Below, piece after piece: positions 34,839 to 43,812 of a stretch of 64,000 nucleotides of DNA. The stretch lies in the NCBI RefSeq assembly GCF_030410485.1, contig NZ_JAUHHC010000006.1, positions 248,001 to 312,000 on the forward strand, read 5' to 3'. Position 1 is the first letter of the stretch. Each line of letters opens with the position of its first letter. Position numbers and translations under genes: made by a program. This DNA comes from Roseateles violae. Lineage in GTDB: Bacteria > Pseudomonadota > Gammaproteobacteria > Burkholderiales > Burkholderiaceae_C. The notes below the pieces were generated by a model that was given only the letters and a program-made list of their open reading frames with translations, was not told where the DNA came from and searched no databases.

Positions 34839-36512
34839 GTGAGCCACAAGTCCCTTCCTCTCAGCCTGCGCCTCAGCCCCCTGGCCCTGGCTCTGCTGGC
34901 CTGCTCGGCCGGCGCCTTCGAGATCGAAACCGGCAATCAGGACCTGTCGGTCCGTTTCGACAACACGGTGCGCCTGAACTACGCGCAGCGCGTCGAGAGC
35001 CGCGACAGCAAGATCGGCAATTCGCCGATCGCCGACGAAGGCACCTACAGCTTCGACCGCGGTGACGCCGTCGCCGAGCGCATCGACCTGCTGACCGAGC
35101 TGGACATCGTCTACAAGAAGCGCTTCGGCGCCCGCTTCAGCGGTACCGCCTGGCGCGACTTCGCCTACGACGGCAACAGCCGTCGCAACCCGGCCGCTTC
35201 GCCGCTGTACACGCCGAGCTATGTCGGCCAGAAGTACAGCAAGTACGTCAACCGCTTCTACCAGGGTGGTTCGGGCGAGGTGATGGACGCCTTCGTGTTC
35301 GGTGGTGTCGACATCGGCGACGTGCCGGTGCAGGCCAAGCTGGGTCGCCACACCGTCTACTGGGGCGAGTCGCTGCTGCTGGGCGGCAATATGCACGGCA
35401 TCGCCTATTCGCAGAATCCGCTGGACCTGCAGAAGGGTTTCGCCACGCCGGGCACCGAGGCCAAGGAGCTGTTCCGCCCGCTGAACCAGTTCTCGGTCCA
35501 GGCCCAGGTCACCGACACGCTGTCGCTGGCCGCGCAATACATGCTCGAGTGGGAATCGTTCCGCTACCCCGAGGGTGGCACCTATCTCGGCCCGGTCGAC
35601 TTCGCCTTCAACGGCCCGAACGGTCAGATCAACGCGCAGCTGGGCTTCATCGCCAACGGCGGCGAGGTCGCGCCCAAGCAGCGCGGCGAATGGGGCCTGG
35701 CCGCCCGCTGGAGCCCCGAGTGGCTGGACGGCACGCTGGGCTTCTATGTGCGTGACTACGCCGACAAGATGCCGCAGGCCCTGATCACCAACCCGGTGCC
35801 GGGCAAGGGCGTCTACAACCTGATCTACGCCGACGACATCATGCTGTACGGCGTCAGCCTGGCCAAGAACATCGGCGGCGTCAGCGTCGGCACCGAGCTG
35901 TCCTTCCGCCGCAACACGCCGCTGTCCACGCAGACGCTGGGCATCGCGCCGGGCCTGCCGGCGCAAGGGCAGACCAAGGGCGCGCGCGGCGACACCACCC
36001 ACTTCCTGATCAATATGCTGGGTGTGATCGCCAAGACGCCGATCTTCGACACCGCCTCCTGGGCGGCCGAGGTGACCTGGTCCGAATACACCAAGGTGCG
36101 CAGCGGCGCCAACCTGTTCAACGCGATCGGCGCCGGCTACGCGGCCGCCTGCAATGCGCCGGGCGTGGACAAGTGGAACGGCTGCACGACCAAGTCCTAT
36201 ACCGGCCTGGGCCTGGGCTTCACCCCGACCTGGTTCCAGGTCTTGCCCGGCGTCGACCTGTCGGCCCCGATCACCGCCTCGGTCGGCCTGCGCGGCAATG
36301 CCGCCACCACCTTCGGCGGCAACGAGGAGATGGGCAATTACAGCCTGGGCCTGGGCGCCGACGTGTTCCAGAAGTATCGTTTCGACCTGAAGTACATCGA
36401 CTACTTCGGTCGCACCAAGGACAACGGCACCGCCGTGACCGCGCAGAACGGCTTCACCACCTTGCTGAAGGACCGCGGCTTCGTGAGCCTGACCTTCAAG
36501 ACCACTTTCTGA
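34839..36512 (+). CDS. DUF1302 outer-membrane protein
   Basis: 557 residues when started at the GTG at 34839. That start has GGAG five bases upstream and gives a clean signal peptide (SLRLSPLALALLACSAGAFE, cleavage after Gly-Ala); the ATG at 34782 would bury it behind 19 residues. The mature chain opens with FEIETGNQDLSVRFDNTVRLNYAQR and then alternates short aromatic beta strands to the terminal FVSLTFKTTF, ending in Phe as outer-membrane barrels do. DUF1302 proteins are barrel-like and occur beside DUF1329 genes. Related genes in Pseudomonas are, as I recall, needed for use of long-chain esters. It is the first of four co-directional genes (10-77 bp gaps). Confidence 0.88.
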   Translation: MSHKSLPLSLRLSPLALALLACSAGAFEIETGNQDLSVRFDNTVRLNYAQRVESRDSKIGNSPIADEGTYSFDRGDAVAERIDLLTELDIVYKKRFGARFSGTAWRDFAYDGNSRRNPAASPLYTPSYVGQKYSKYVNRFYQGGSGEVMDAFVFGGVDIGDVPVQAKLGRHTVYWGESLLLGGNMHGIAYSQNPLDLQKGFATPGTEAKELFRPLNQFSVQAQVTDTLSLAAQYMLEWESFRYPEGGTYLGPVDFAFNGPNGQINAQLGFIANGGEVAPKQRGEWGLAARWSPEWLDGTLGFYVRDYADKMPQALITNPVPGKGVYNLIYADDIMLYGVSLAKNIGGVSVGTELSFRRNTPLSTQTLGIAPGLPAQGQTKGARGDTTHFLINMLGVIAKTPIFDTASWAAEVTWSEYTKVRSGANLFNAIGAGYAAACNAPGVDKWNGCTTKSYTGLGLGFTPTWFQVLPGVDLSAPITASVGLRGNAATTFGGNEEMGNYSLGLGADVFQKYRFDLKYIDYFGRTKDNGTAVTAQNGFTTLLKDRGFVSLTFKTTF

Positions 36513-36523
36513 GGAGCACAGCG

Positions 36524-37873
36524 ATGAATCAATTCAAGCTCACCGCCCTGACCGTGCTGATGGCCGCCGGCAGCCTGCCGGCCCTGGCCGCCGTCAGCGC
36601 CGACGAGGCCAAGCAGCTCGGCACGACCTTGACCGCCGTGGGCGCCGACAAGAGCGCCAACAAGGACGGCACCATTCCGGCCTATACCGGCGGCAACACT
36701 ACGCTGCCGGCCGGCTTCAAGGCCGGTGACGGCATCCGCCCGAACCCCTTCGCCGCCGACAAGCCGCGCGTCTCGATCGACGCCAAGAACATGGCCCAGT
36801 TCAGCGGCCAACTGACCGAGGGCACCAAGGCGCTGATGCAGAAGTACCCGAGCTTCCGCGTCGACGTCTACCCGACCCAGCGCAGCGTCGCCTTCCCGAA
36901 GTGGGTGACCGACAACACCGCCAAGAACGCGGTCAAGGCCAAGACGACGAACGAGGGCCGCAGCATCCAGGAGGCCCACGCCGGCTTCCCCTTCCCGATG
37001 CCCAAGACCGGCTACGAGGCGATGTGGAACCATCTGCTGCGCTTCAACGGCCCGGCCTACGAGGCCAAGTACCGCAATCTGACCGTCGACGCCAGCGGCC
37101 GCGCCAATCTGGCGACCGAGGGCATGAGCGTGCAGGAGTACCCGTTCTGGGACAACAGCAAGCAGAGCGCCGACACCTACTGGCGCCTGAAGCTGACCTA
37201 TAGCGGCCCGGCCCGTCGCGCCGGCGAAGGCCTCTTGATCGTCGACCCGCTGGACGCCGGCGCCAAGGAGCGCCGCGCCTGGAGCTATCTGCCGGGCCAG
37301 CGCCGCACCAAGGTCGCGCCGGACCTGAGCTTCGACACCCCGAACCCGGGCACGGCCGGTGCGTCGACCTTCGACGACACCTTCATCTTCAACGGCTCGA
37401 TGGACCGCTTCGACTTCAAGCTGGTGGGCAAGAAGGAGATGATCGTTCCCTACAACGCCTACCAGGCCGTCTACGGCGCCAAGCAGGACGATCTGCTCAA
37501 GCCCAAGCACCTGAATCCGGATCTGGTGCGCTGGGAGCTGCACCGCGTCTGGGTCGTCGAGGCGACGCTGCGCGAAGGCAAGCGCCATATCTACAGCAAG
37601 CGCACCTTCTACCTGGACGAGGATTCGTGGGCGGCCGTCGCCTCGGATGCCTATGACGCGCGCGGCCAGCTCTACCGTGCCGGCTTCGCCTATATGGCTC
37701 CGAGCTACGATCTGCCGGCTCCGTACACCGATATGTTCAGCCACTACGATCTGATCGGCGGCGTCTACGCGGTGACGGGCTTCATCGCCGAGACCGGCGG
37801 CCTGCGCCACACCAAGCCGCTGCCCGAGCGCGAGTGGACGGCCGATTCGCTGGCCGGTTCCGGCGTGCGCTGA
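36524..37873 (+). CDS. DUF1329 periplasmic protein (LolA/LolB-like fold)
   Basis: 449 residues with a signal peptide (cleavage after ALAAV at about residue 22), starting 11 bp after the DUF1302 stop with GAGGAGC as ribosome site. Conserved stretches are ADEAKQLGTTLTAVGADKSANKDG, TIPAYTGG, QRRTKVAPDLSFDTPNPGT and RTFYLDEDSWAAVASDAYDARG, the usual DUF1329 blocks. The C-terminal half resembles the open beta-barrel that carries lipoproteins or lipids in LolA-type proteins, so it may ferry a hydrophobic molecule between the RND protein and the outer membrane. Its tight coupling to DUF1302 supports a joint function. Confidence 0.9.
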   Translation: MNQFKLTALTVLMAAGSLPALAAVSADEAKQLGTTLTAVGADKSANKDGTIPAYTGGNTTLPAGFKAGDGIRPNPFAADKPRVSIDAKNMAQFSGQLTEGTKALMQKYPSFRVDVYPTQRSVAFPKWVTDNTAKNAVKAKTTNEGRSIQEAHAGFPFPMPKTGYEAMWNHLLRFNGPAYEAKYRNLTVDASGRANLATEGMSVQEYPFWDNSKQSADTYWRLKLTYSGPARRAGEGLLIVDPLDAGAKERRAWSYLPGQRRTKVAPDLSFDTPNPGTAGASTFDDTFIFNGSMDRFDFKLVGKKEMIVPYNAYQAVYGAKQDDLLKPKHLNPDLVRWELHRVWVVEATLREGKRHIYSKRTFYLDEDSWAAVASDAYDARGQLYRAGFAYMAPSYDLPAPYTDMFSHYDLIGGVYAVTGFIAETGGLRHTKPLPEREWTADSLAGSGVR

Positions 37874-37905
37874 GCAAGCCGCCCCTGCAGTACCGGAGTT
37901 CGAGC

Positions 37906-38997
37906 ATGAAACGAAGCTTCGTTCATCGATCCCTGGGCTTGTTGAGCCTGGGAGTGGCGCTGGCGGCGCTTGCCGCCGGCGACAACAAGAGCGGCTTTCG
38001 CGACGTGCTCGACACGCCGGCGCAGCAGAGCGCGCTGGCGCCGCGCGCGCCGCTGTCCGGCCTGGCCCAGGCCGGCGAGCGGATCGTGGCGGCCGGCCAG
38101 CGCGGCCACATCCTCTGGACCGACGACGCCGGCGCCCATTGGCAGCAGGCGCAGGTGCCGGTCAGCTCGGACCTGCTGGCGCTGAGCTTCCCGACGCCGC
38201 AGCAGGGCTGGGCGGTCGGCCATGACGGCGTGATCCTGGCCAGCAGCGATGCCGGCAAGACCTGGACCCGCCAGCTCGACGGCCGCCAGCTCGGCGCGCA
38301 GATGGTGGCCTTCTACGAAAAGCGCCTGGCCGAGTCGCCCAAGGAGGCGGAGCAGCGCGCGCTCGAGGCGGCGCTGGCCGAGGCCAAGCGTTTCGCCGCC
38401 CAGGGCGCCGAGACGCCGCTGCTGGACGTCTGGTTCGCCGATGCGCGCCAGGGCTATGCGGTCGGCGCCTTCGGCCTGTTCCTGCAGACCCGCGACGGCG
38501 GCCAGCACTGGGAGCCGCTGCAGCATCTGGTCGAAAACCCCAAGGCCCTGCACCTGTATGCGGTGCGCGGCATCGCCGGCAGCGTCTACGCGGTCGGCGA
38601 GCAGGGCCTGGCCCTGAAACTCGATCCGGCCAGCGGCCGCTTCGAGGCCCTGAACATGCCCTACCAGGGCACCCTGTTCGGCATCAACGGCGATGCCGGG
38701 CTGCTGCTGGTCCATGGCTTGCGCGGCAATGCGCTGCGCAGCATCGACGGCGGCCGCAGCTGGACCGCCGTGCCCAGCGGTCTGCAGGTCGGCCTGACCG
38801 CCAGCGCCCGCGCCGCCGACGGCAGCTGGCTGTTGGCCAGCCAGTCCGGCCATGTGCTGGCCAGCCGCGACCAGGCGCAGAGCTTCCAGCCGCTGAAGCT
38901 CGAGCGCATGATGCCCGCTTCGGCGCTGATCGGCGCCGGCCCGCGTGGCCTGGTGATGGTCGGCCCGCGCGGCGCCCAGGCCATCCCGCTGCCCTGA
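37906..38997 (+). CDS. YCF48/BNR-repeat periplasmic protein
   Basis: 363 residues. A signal peptide (cleavage about residue 24, after LAALAAG) is followed by a seven-bladed propeller-like series of YCF48/BNR repeats: GQRGHILWTDDAGAHWQQ, GHDGVILASSDAGKTWTR, GAFGLFLQTRDGGQHWEP, GEQGLALKLD and RSIDGGRSWTAVPSG. The repeated DGG/DAGxxW turns are the family mark. Plant and cyanobacterial relatives (HCF136/Ycf48) are assembly factors. In this bacterial cluster the protein probably acts as a periplasmic scaffold for the RND and DUF1302 partners. It sits 32 bp after the DUF1329 gene and 77 bp before the RND gene. Confidence 0.9.
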   Translation: MKRSFVHRSLGLLSLGVALAALAAGDNKSGFRDVLDTPAQQSALAPRAPLSGLAQAGERIVAAGQRGHILWTDDAGAHWQQAQVPVSSDLLALSFPTPQQGWAVGHDGVILASSDAGKTWTRQLDGRQLGAQMVAFYEKRLAESPKEAEQRALEAALAEAKRFAAQGAETPLLDVWFADARQGYAVGAFGLFLQTRDGGQHWEPLQHLVENPKALHLYAVRGIAGSVYAVGEQGLALKLDPASGRFEALNMPYQGTLFGINGDAGLLLVHGLRGNALRSIDGGRSWTAVPSGLQVGLTASARAADGSWLLASQSGHVLASRDQAQSFQPLKLERMMPASALIGAGPRGLVMVGPRGAQAIPLP

Positions 38998-39074
38998 TGC
39001 CCAGCGGCCCCGGCCGCCGCCGCCCGACCCGCGCGGCAGCGCCCCCGGCGCCCCGACCGAAGGATTGACGACTC

Positions 39075-41483
39075 ATGCACGCCCCGACCACCGCTGAGCT
39101 GAAGCTGCCCGCTTCGCTCGACCAATTCGATCACCGCTCCGGCTCGCTGCTGGAGCGGCTGGTGTTCAACAACCGTCTCGGCGTGCTGCTGGCCTGCCTG
39201 CTGGTGACGCTCGTGCTCGGCTTCGTCGCGGCCACCAAGCTGCGCCTGAACGCCAGCTTCGAGAAGATGATCCCGCGCAGCCACCCCTACATCCAGAACT
39301 ACCTGGAGAACAAGGTCGAGCTGCGCGGCCTGGGCAACTCGCTGCGCATCGTCGTCGCCAATCCGGACGGCGACATCTTCGACGCCAAGTACCAGGACAC
39401 GCTCAAGCAGATCCACGACGAGCTCTTCCTGCTGCCCGGCGTCGACCGCAGCTGGCTGAAGTCGCTGTGGGCGCCGGGCGTGCGCTGGAACGAGGTGACC
39501 GAGGAGGGCTTCCGCGGCGGCCCGGTGATGCCGGACAACTACAAGGGCTCGCCGGCGGATACCGAGCAGCTGCGCGCCAATATCGCGCGCTCCGGCATCG
39601 TCGGCAATCTGGTTGGCACCGACTTCAAGTCCAGCATGCTGCTGGTGCCGCTGCTGGACCAGGACAGCGCCAGCGGCAAGCCGCTGGACTACCGCGCGCT
39701 GTCGGCCTCGATCGAGCAGCTGCGGCAGAAGTACGAGGCGCAGGGCAAGGTCAAGGTCCATGTGATCGGCTTCGCCAAGCTGGTCGGCGATCTGATCGAC
39801 GGCCTCTACCAGGTCGCGCTGTATTTCGCGCTGGCCGCGGCGGTCGCGGCCGCCATCATCTACATCTACACCCGCTGCCTGCGCAGCACCGCGCTGGTGA
39901 TCGCCTGCTCGCTGGTGGCCGTGCTGTGGCAGCTGGGCCTGGTGGCCGCGCTCGGCTTCGAGCTCGACCCCTACTCGATCCTCGTGCCCTTCCTGGTCTT
40001 CGCCATCGGCGTCAGCCATGGCGCGCAGAAGATGAACGGCATCATGCAGGACATCGCGCGCGGCGCGCATCGCCTGGTCGCTGCCCGCTTCACCTTCCGC
40101 CGCCTGTTCCTGGCCGGCCTCACCGCGCTGCTGGCCGACGCGGTCGGCTTCGGCGTGCTGATGGTGATCGACATCGAGGTGATCAAGGACCTGGCGCTGA
40201 CCGCCAGCCTCGGCGTCGCCGTGCTGATCTTCACCAATCTGCTGCTGCTGCCGGTGCTGCTGAGCTATGTGGGCGTCAGCCCCAAGGCCGCCGCCCGCGC
40301 GCTGGCCGCCGAGCAGAAGGGCACTACGAACACCGGCGTCTGGGCCGCGATCGAGCGCTTCGTCGAGCGCCGCTGGGCGCTGCCGACGCTGATCGTCTCG
40401 CTGCTGCTGCTGGTCGGCGGCTGGCTGGTCAGCCGCCATCTGCAGATCGGCGACCTCGACCCGGGCGCGCCCGAACTGCGCGCCGACTCGCGCTACAACC
40501 GCGACAACGCCTATGTGACCAGCCACTACAGCCTGTCCAGCGACACCTTCGCCGTCATCGTCAAGACGCCGGCCGAGGGCTGCCTGAAGTACGAGACCCT
40601 GGTCGAGGCCGACCGCCTGGCTTGGCAGCTGCAGCAGATCCCCGGCGTGCAGACGACGGTGGCGCTGACCAATGCGGTGCGCCAGATCACCGCCGGCAGC
40701 AACGAGGGCAATCCCAAGTGGCTGACCCTGACGCGCAACCAGGACGTGCTGAACTACGCCGCCCAGCAGGCCAGCGTCAACAACCCCGATCTGTTCAACA
40801 CCAACTGCTCGGTGATGCCGGTGATCGCCTATCTGTCCGACCACCGCGCCGACACGCTGGCGCGCGTCGCCGCCTCGGCCGAGGCCTTCGCCGGCGAGCA
40901 CAGCGCGCCCGAGCGCCAGTTCCTGCTGGCGGCCGGCAGCGCCGGCATCGAGGCGGCCACCAATGTCGTCGTCAAGAAGGCCTGGACCCAGATGCTGCTG
41001 CTGGTCTACGGCGCGGTCGCGCTGCTGTGCTTCATCACCTTCCGCAGCTGGCGCGCGGTCGTCGTCGCGGTGCTGCCGCTGATCCTGACCTCGGTGCTGT
41101 GCGAGGCGCTGATGGTGGCCCTGGGCATCGGCGTCAAGGTCGCGACCTTGCCGGTGATCGCGCTGGGCGTGGGCATCGGCGTCGACTACGCGCTCTACCT
41201 GCTGTCGGTGCAGCTGGCCCAGCAGCGCCGTGGCGCCAGCCTGCGCGAGGCCTACCGGATTTCGCTGCAGTTCACCGGCAAGGTGGTCGTGCTGGTCGGC
41301 GTGACCCTGGCCGCCGGCGTCGTCACCTGGGCGCTGAGCCCGATCAAGTTCCAGGCCGATATGGGCATCCTGCTGGCCTTCATGTTCGTCTGGAACATGG
41401 TCGGCGCCGTGCTGCTGATCCCCGCGCTGTCGCACTGGCTGCTGCCGGGCAAGGCGCAGCAGGCCGCATCCGGCCACGCCTAA
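39075..41483 (+). CDS. RND-superfamily (MMPL/HpnN-like) lipid-type transporter
   Basis: 802 residues, shorter than AcrB-type pumps. A first helix at about 37-55 is followed by a periplasmic loop of about 180 residues, then a five-helix block around 240-400, another single helix near 435, a second loop and a final five-helix block. Sterol-sensing-like motifs are FLVFAIGVSHGAQKMNG and IALGVGIGVDYALYLLSVQ, with conserved Gly-Val-Asp-Tyr. Such two-loop RND proteins move hopanoids, mycolates or other lipids in the envelope. Being the last of the DUF1302/DUF1329/YCF48-like cluster, it probably energises transfer of a hydrophobic molecule. A ribosome site GAAGGA precedes the ATG. Confidence 0.9.
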   Translation: MHAPTTAELKLPASLDQFDHRSGSLLERLVFNNRLGVLLACLLVTLVLGFVAATKLRLNASFEKMIPRSHPYIQNYLENKVELRGLGNSLRIVVANPDGDIFDAKYQDTLKQIHDELFLLPGVDRSWLKSLWAPGVRWNEVTEEGFRGGPVMPDNYKGSPADTEQLRANIARSGIVGNLVGTDFKSSMLLVPLLDQDSASGKPLDYRALSASIEQLRQKYEAQGKVKVHVIGFAKLVGDLIDGLYQVALYFALAAAVAAAIIYIYTRCLRSTALVIACSLVAVLWQLGLVAALGFELDPYSILVPFLVFAIGVSHGAQKMNGIMQDIARGAHRLVAARFTFRRLFLAGLTALLADAVGFGVLMVIDIEVIKDLALTASLGVAVLIFTNLLLLPVLLSYVGVSPKAAARALAAEQKGTTNTGVWAAIERFVERRWALPTLIVSLLLLVGGWLVSRHLQIGDLDPGAPELRADSRYNRDNAYVTSHYSLSSDTFAVIVKTPAEGCLKYETLVEADRLAWQLQQIPGVQTTVALTNAVRQITAGSNEGNPKWLTLTRNQDVLNYAAQQASVNNPDLFNTNCSVMPVIAYLSDHRADTLARVAASAEAFAGEHSAPERQFLLAAGSAGIEAATNVVVKKAWTQMLLLVYGAVALLCFITFRSWRAVVVAVLPLILTSVLCEALMVALGIGVKVATLPVIALGVGIGVDYALYLLSVQLAQQRRGASLREAYRISLQFTGKVVVLVGVTLAAGVVTWALSPIKFQADMGILLAFMFVWNMVGAVLLIPALSHWLLPGKAQQAASGHA

Positions 41484-41506
41484 GGTATTCTCCGCCTTGG
41501 TGAGGT

Positions 41507-41524
41507 GGGGCATCGCGATGCCCC
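41507..41524. promoter_or_regulatory. Perfect 18-bp palindrome GGGGCATCGCGATGCCCC
   Basis: It lies in the 84-bp gap between the RND gene stop (41481-41483) and the GGDEF-EAL start (41568). It has no central spacer, so it can act as an operator or fold into a short hairpin. No U-tract follows. GGTATTCT just upstream (41484-41491) could contribute to a promoter for the c-di-GMP gene. Confidence 0.5.
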
Positions 41525-41567
41525 GCCGCTGACGAGCCGCGCAAGGCGGCCTGCCCAGGGAGATTGC

Positions 41568-43784
41568 ATGGCGGATCGCCGCGTCGGCTGGATTCTCGTC
41601 GCGAGTGTGGGCCTGCTGCTGAGCAGCGGCCTGTATCTGCTGGCGCAGCAGCGCGACAGCATCCAGCGCAATGCGGCGGCCAGCGCCCTGGACGTCGCCC
41701 GCGGCCTCGAAGCCTCGATCTCGGCGCGGCTGCTGCAGTCGGTCGCCAGCCTGCGCGGCATGGTCGCCGACCTGGCCGACGATCCGGGGCCCGCCGAGCG
41801 CATCGAGCAGGTGCTGCGCACCGCCTCCCGCTACGACCCGCTGTCGGCCTGGCTGGGCTGGACCGATGAGCAGGGTCGGGTCTTGATGGTCGACCGCGCC
41901 GGCGCGCGCGCCTCGCCGGCACAGGAAAAGGCGCTGGCCGCCCTGCTGGAGCAGCCGCCGGCGCAGGGCGTCGGCCTGCAGCCGCTGATCCAGATGCCCG
42001 GCGAGGAGCAATGGCTGATGCCGCTGAGCCTGCGCGTCGACGCGCGCAGCCAGGTGTTCGCGCTGGTTCGCGCGGCGCGCTTCGCCGACGGTGCCGAAAG
42101 TCTCAAGCTGCTGCCGGACAGCCGCGTCGCCCTGGTCGCTGCCGACGGCCGGCGGCTGCTGCGCTTCGGCAATGCCGGAGGCCGGCTGGAGGCCAACGGA
42201 CCGCCGCTCTCGCCCGAGCGCATGGGGGAGCTGCGGACGCGCTCCAGCGGCACCTTGCGCTTCGACAGCGCGCTGTACCCGGGTCAGCAACTGGCCGGTT
42301 ATGTGCAGAGCGCCAGCCTGCCGCTTTATGTGGCCGTCGTCCTGCCCGAATCGGCGCTCGATGCGCTGTGGCTGCGCGATCTGATCGGCCCGGGACTGGT
42401 GCTGCTGATCGGTCTGGGCGGCATCGTCGTCTTCGCCGTGCTGCTGCGGGGGGCGCTGCGCAAGCAGCAGCAGGCGCTGGAGCGCCAGCGCTATCTGGCC
42501 GAGCACGACGCGCTGACCGGCCTGCTGAACCGCGACACCTTCTGGCGCCGGCTGGCCGAGATGATCGACCGGTCCGGCGGCCGCCGCGTCGGCGTCGTGC
42601 TCTTCGATCTGGACAACTTCAAGGCGATCAACGAGACGCTGGGCCATGTGGTCGGCGACCAGGTGCTGGTCGAGATCGGCCGGCGCCTGCAGCAGCTGGC
42701 CGCCTCGCAAGGCCTGCTGGTGGCCCGCGTCGGCGGCGACGAGTGGAGCGTGGCCGCCGGCGATGTCGAGGACCGGGCCAGCGTCGAGCGGCTGCTGGCC
42801 CGGCTCGACGCGGACCTCGGCCAGGGTCTGCGGGTCGACGAGCTGGAGCTCGAGCTGAGCTCGACGATGGGCATCGCGCTGTGCCCCGACGATGCGCAGA
42901 ACGCGCTGGACCTGCTGCGCCGCGCCGACATCGCGCTGCACGCGGCCAAGGACGAGATGAAGCGCGTCGTCCGCTACGAGCCGGCAATGGACCAGTTCAG
43001 TGCCGAGGCGCTGGCCCTGCGCTCGGAGTTCGCCCGTGCGCTGCGCGAGGATGCGCTGGAGCAGGTCTACCAGCCCAAGGTGCGGCTGAGCGACGGCGCG
43101 CTGGTCGGCGTCGAGGCGCTGGCGCGCTGGACCCATCCGCAGCGCGGACCGATCCCGCCGGCGCGTTTCGTGCCGCTGGCCGAGAACTCCGAGCTGATCC
43201 ATGCCTTCAGCCGCGCCATGCTGGGCCTCGCCCTGGCCCAGGCGGCGCGCTGGCGCGACGCCGGCCACCGCGTGCCGGTGGCGGTCAATATCAGCGCCAA
43301 CAATCTGCTCGATGCCGGTTTCGTGGAGATGCTGCGCGCGCTGCTGGAGCAGCACCGGCTGGCGCCCGATCTGCTGGAGCTCGAGGTGACCGAGAGCGCG
43401 GTGATGCGCCATGCCGATCTGGCGTTACGCCGGCTGCAGGCGCTGCGCGAGCTGGGCATCAAGCTGTCGATCGACGATTTCGGCACCGGCTATGCGTCGC
43501 TGTCCTATCTGAAGCGGCTGCCGGTGCAGGCGCTGAAGATCGATCAGGTCTTCGTGCGTGAGGTCGAGCGCGACGATGCCGACCAGCGCATCGTGCGCAG
43601 CTCGATCCAGCTGGCCCATGGCTTCGGCATGGTCGTCGTCGCCGAGGGCGTCGAAACCCAGGCCGCCGCCGATCTGCTGCAGGCCTATGGCTGCGACTTC
43701 GCGCAGGGCTACCACTACGCCCGCCCGCTGCCGGCGGCGGAGGTCGAGGCGAAATGGTTGTCGGGGGCCTCAGCGGCGGCCTGA
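41568..43784 (+). CDS. Membrane GGDEF-EAL protein with GGDEW variant, probably a phosphodiesterase
   Basis: 738 residues from the ATG at 41568 with GGGAG upstream. Membrane helices at about 7-27 and 268-290 enclose a 240-residue periplasmic sensor. The GGDEF domain has GGDEW (389-393), and the RxxD inhibitory site is missing (LLVARV precedes the motif), so cyclase activity is doubtful. The EAL domain keeps E516-A-L, NISANNL, EVTES, DDFGTGYAS, LKID and EGVETQ, the full phosphodiesterase set. The most likely role is c-di-GMP breakdown, with the GGDEF part as GTP sensor. It lies 84 bp after the RND gene on the same strand and may link surface behaviour to the hydrophobic-substrate cluster. Confidence 0.92.
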   Translation: MADRRVGWILVASVGLLLSSGLYLLAQQRDSIQRNAAASALDVARGLEASISARLLQSVASLRGMVADLADDPGPAERIEQVLRTASRYDPLSAWLGWTDEQGRVLMVDRAGARASPAQEKALAALLEQPPAQGVGLQPLIQMPGEEQWLMPLSLRVDARSQVFALVRAARFADGAESLKLLPDSRVALVAADGRRLLRFGNAGGRLEANGPPLSPERMGELRTRSSGTLRFDSALYPGQQLAGYVQSASLPLYVAVVLPESALDALWLRDLIGPGLVLLIGLGGIVVFAVLLRGALRKQQQALERQRYLAEHDALTGLLNRDTFWRRLAEMIDRSGGRRVGVVLFDLDNFKAINETLGHVVGDQVLVEIGRRLQQLAASQGLLVARVGGDEWSVAAGDVEDRASVERLLARLDADLGQGLRVDELELELSSTMGIALCPDDAQNALDLLRRADIALHAAKDEMKRVVRYEPAMDQFSAEALALRSEFARALREDALEQVYQPKVRLSDGALVGVEALARWTHPQRGPIPPARFVPLAENSELIHAFSRAMLGLALAQAARWRDAGHRVPVAVNISANNLLDAGFVEMLRALLEQHRLAPDLLELEVTESAVMRHADLALRRLQALRELGIKLSIDDFGTGYASLSYLKRLPVQALKIDQVFVREVERDDADQRIVRSSIQLAHGFGMVVVAEGVETQAAADLLQAYGCDFAQGYHYARPLPAAEVEAKWLSGASAAA

Positions 43785-43812
43785 GGGCGTCCGCCTCTTT
43801 TGGGGCCCGGGC

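Noticed and set aside
38661-43412. 1583-codon open frame on the minus strand
   Set aside because: It is the antisense shadow of the YCF48-like, RND and GGDEF-EAL genes, His/Gln/Arg-rich, with no domain and no ribosome site. High GC keeps such frames open.
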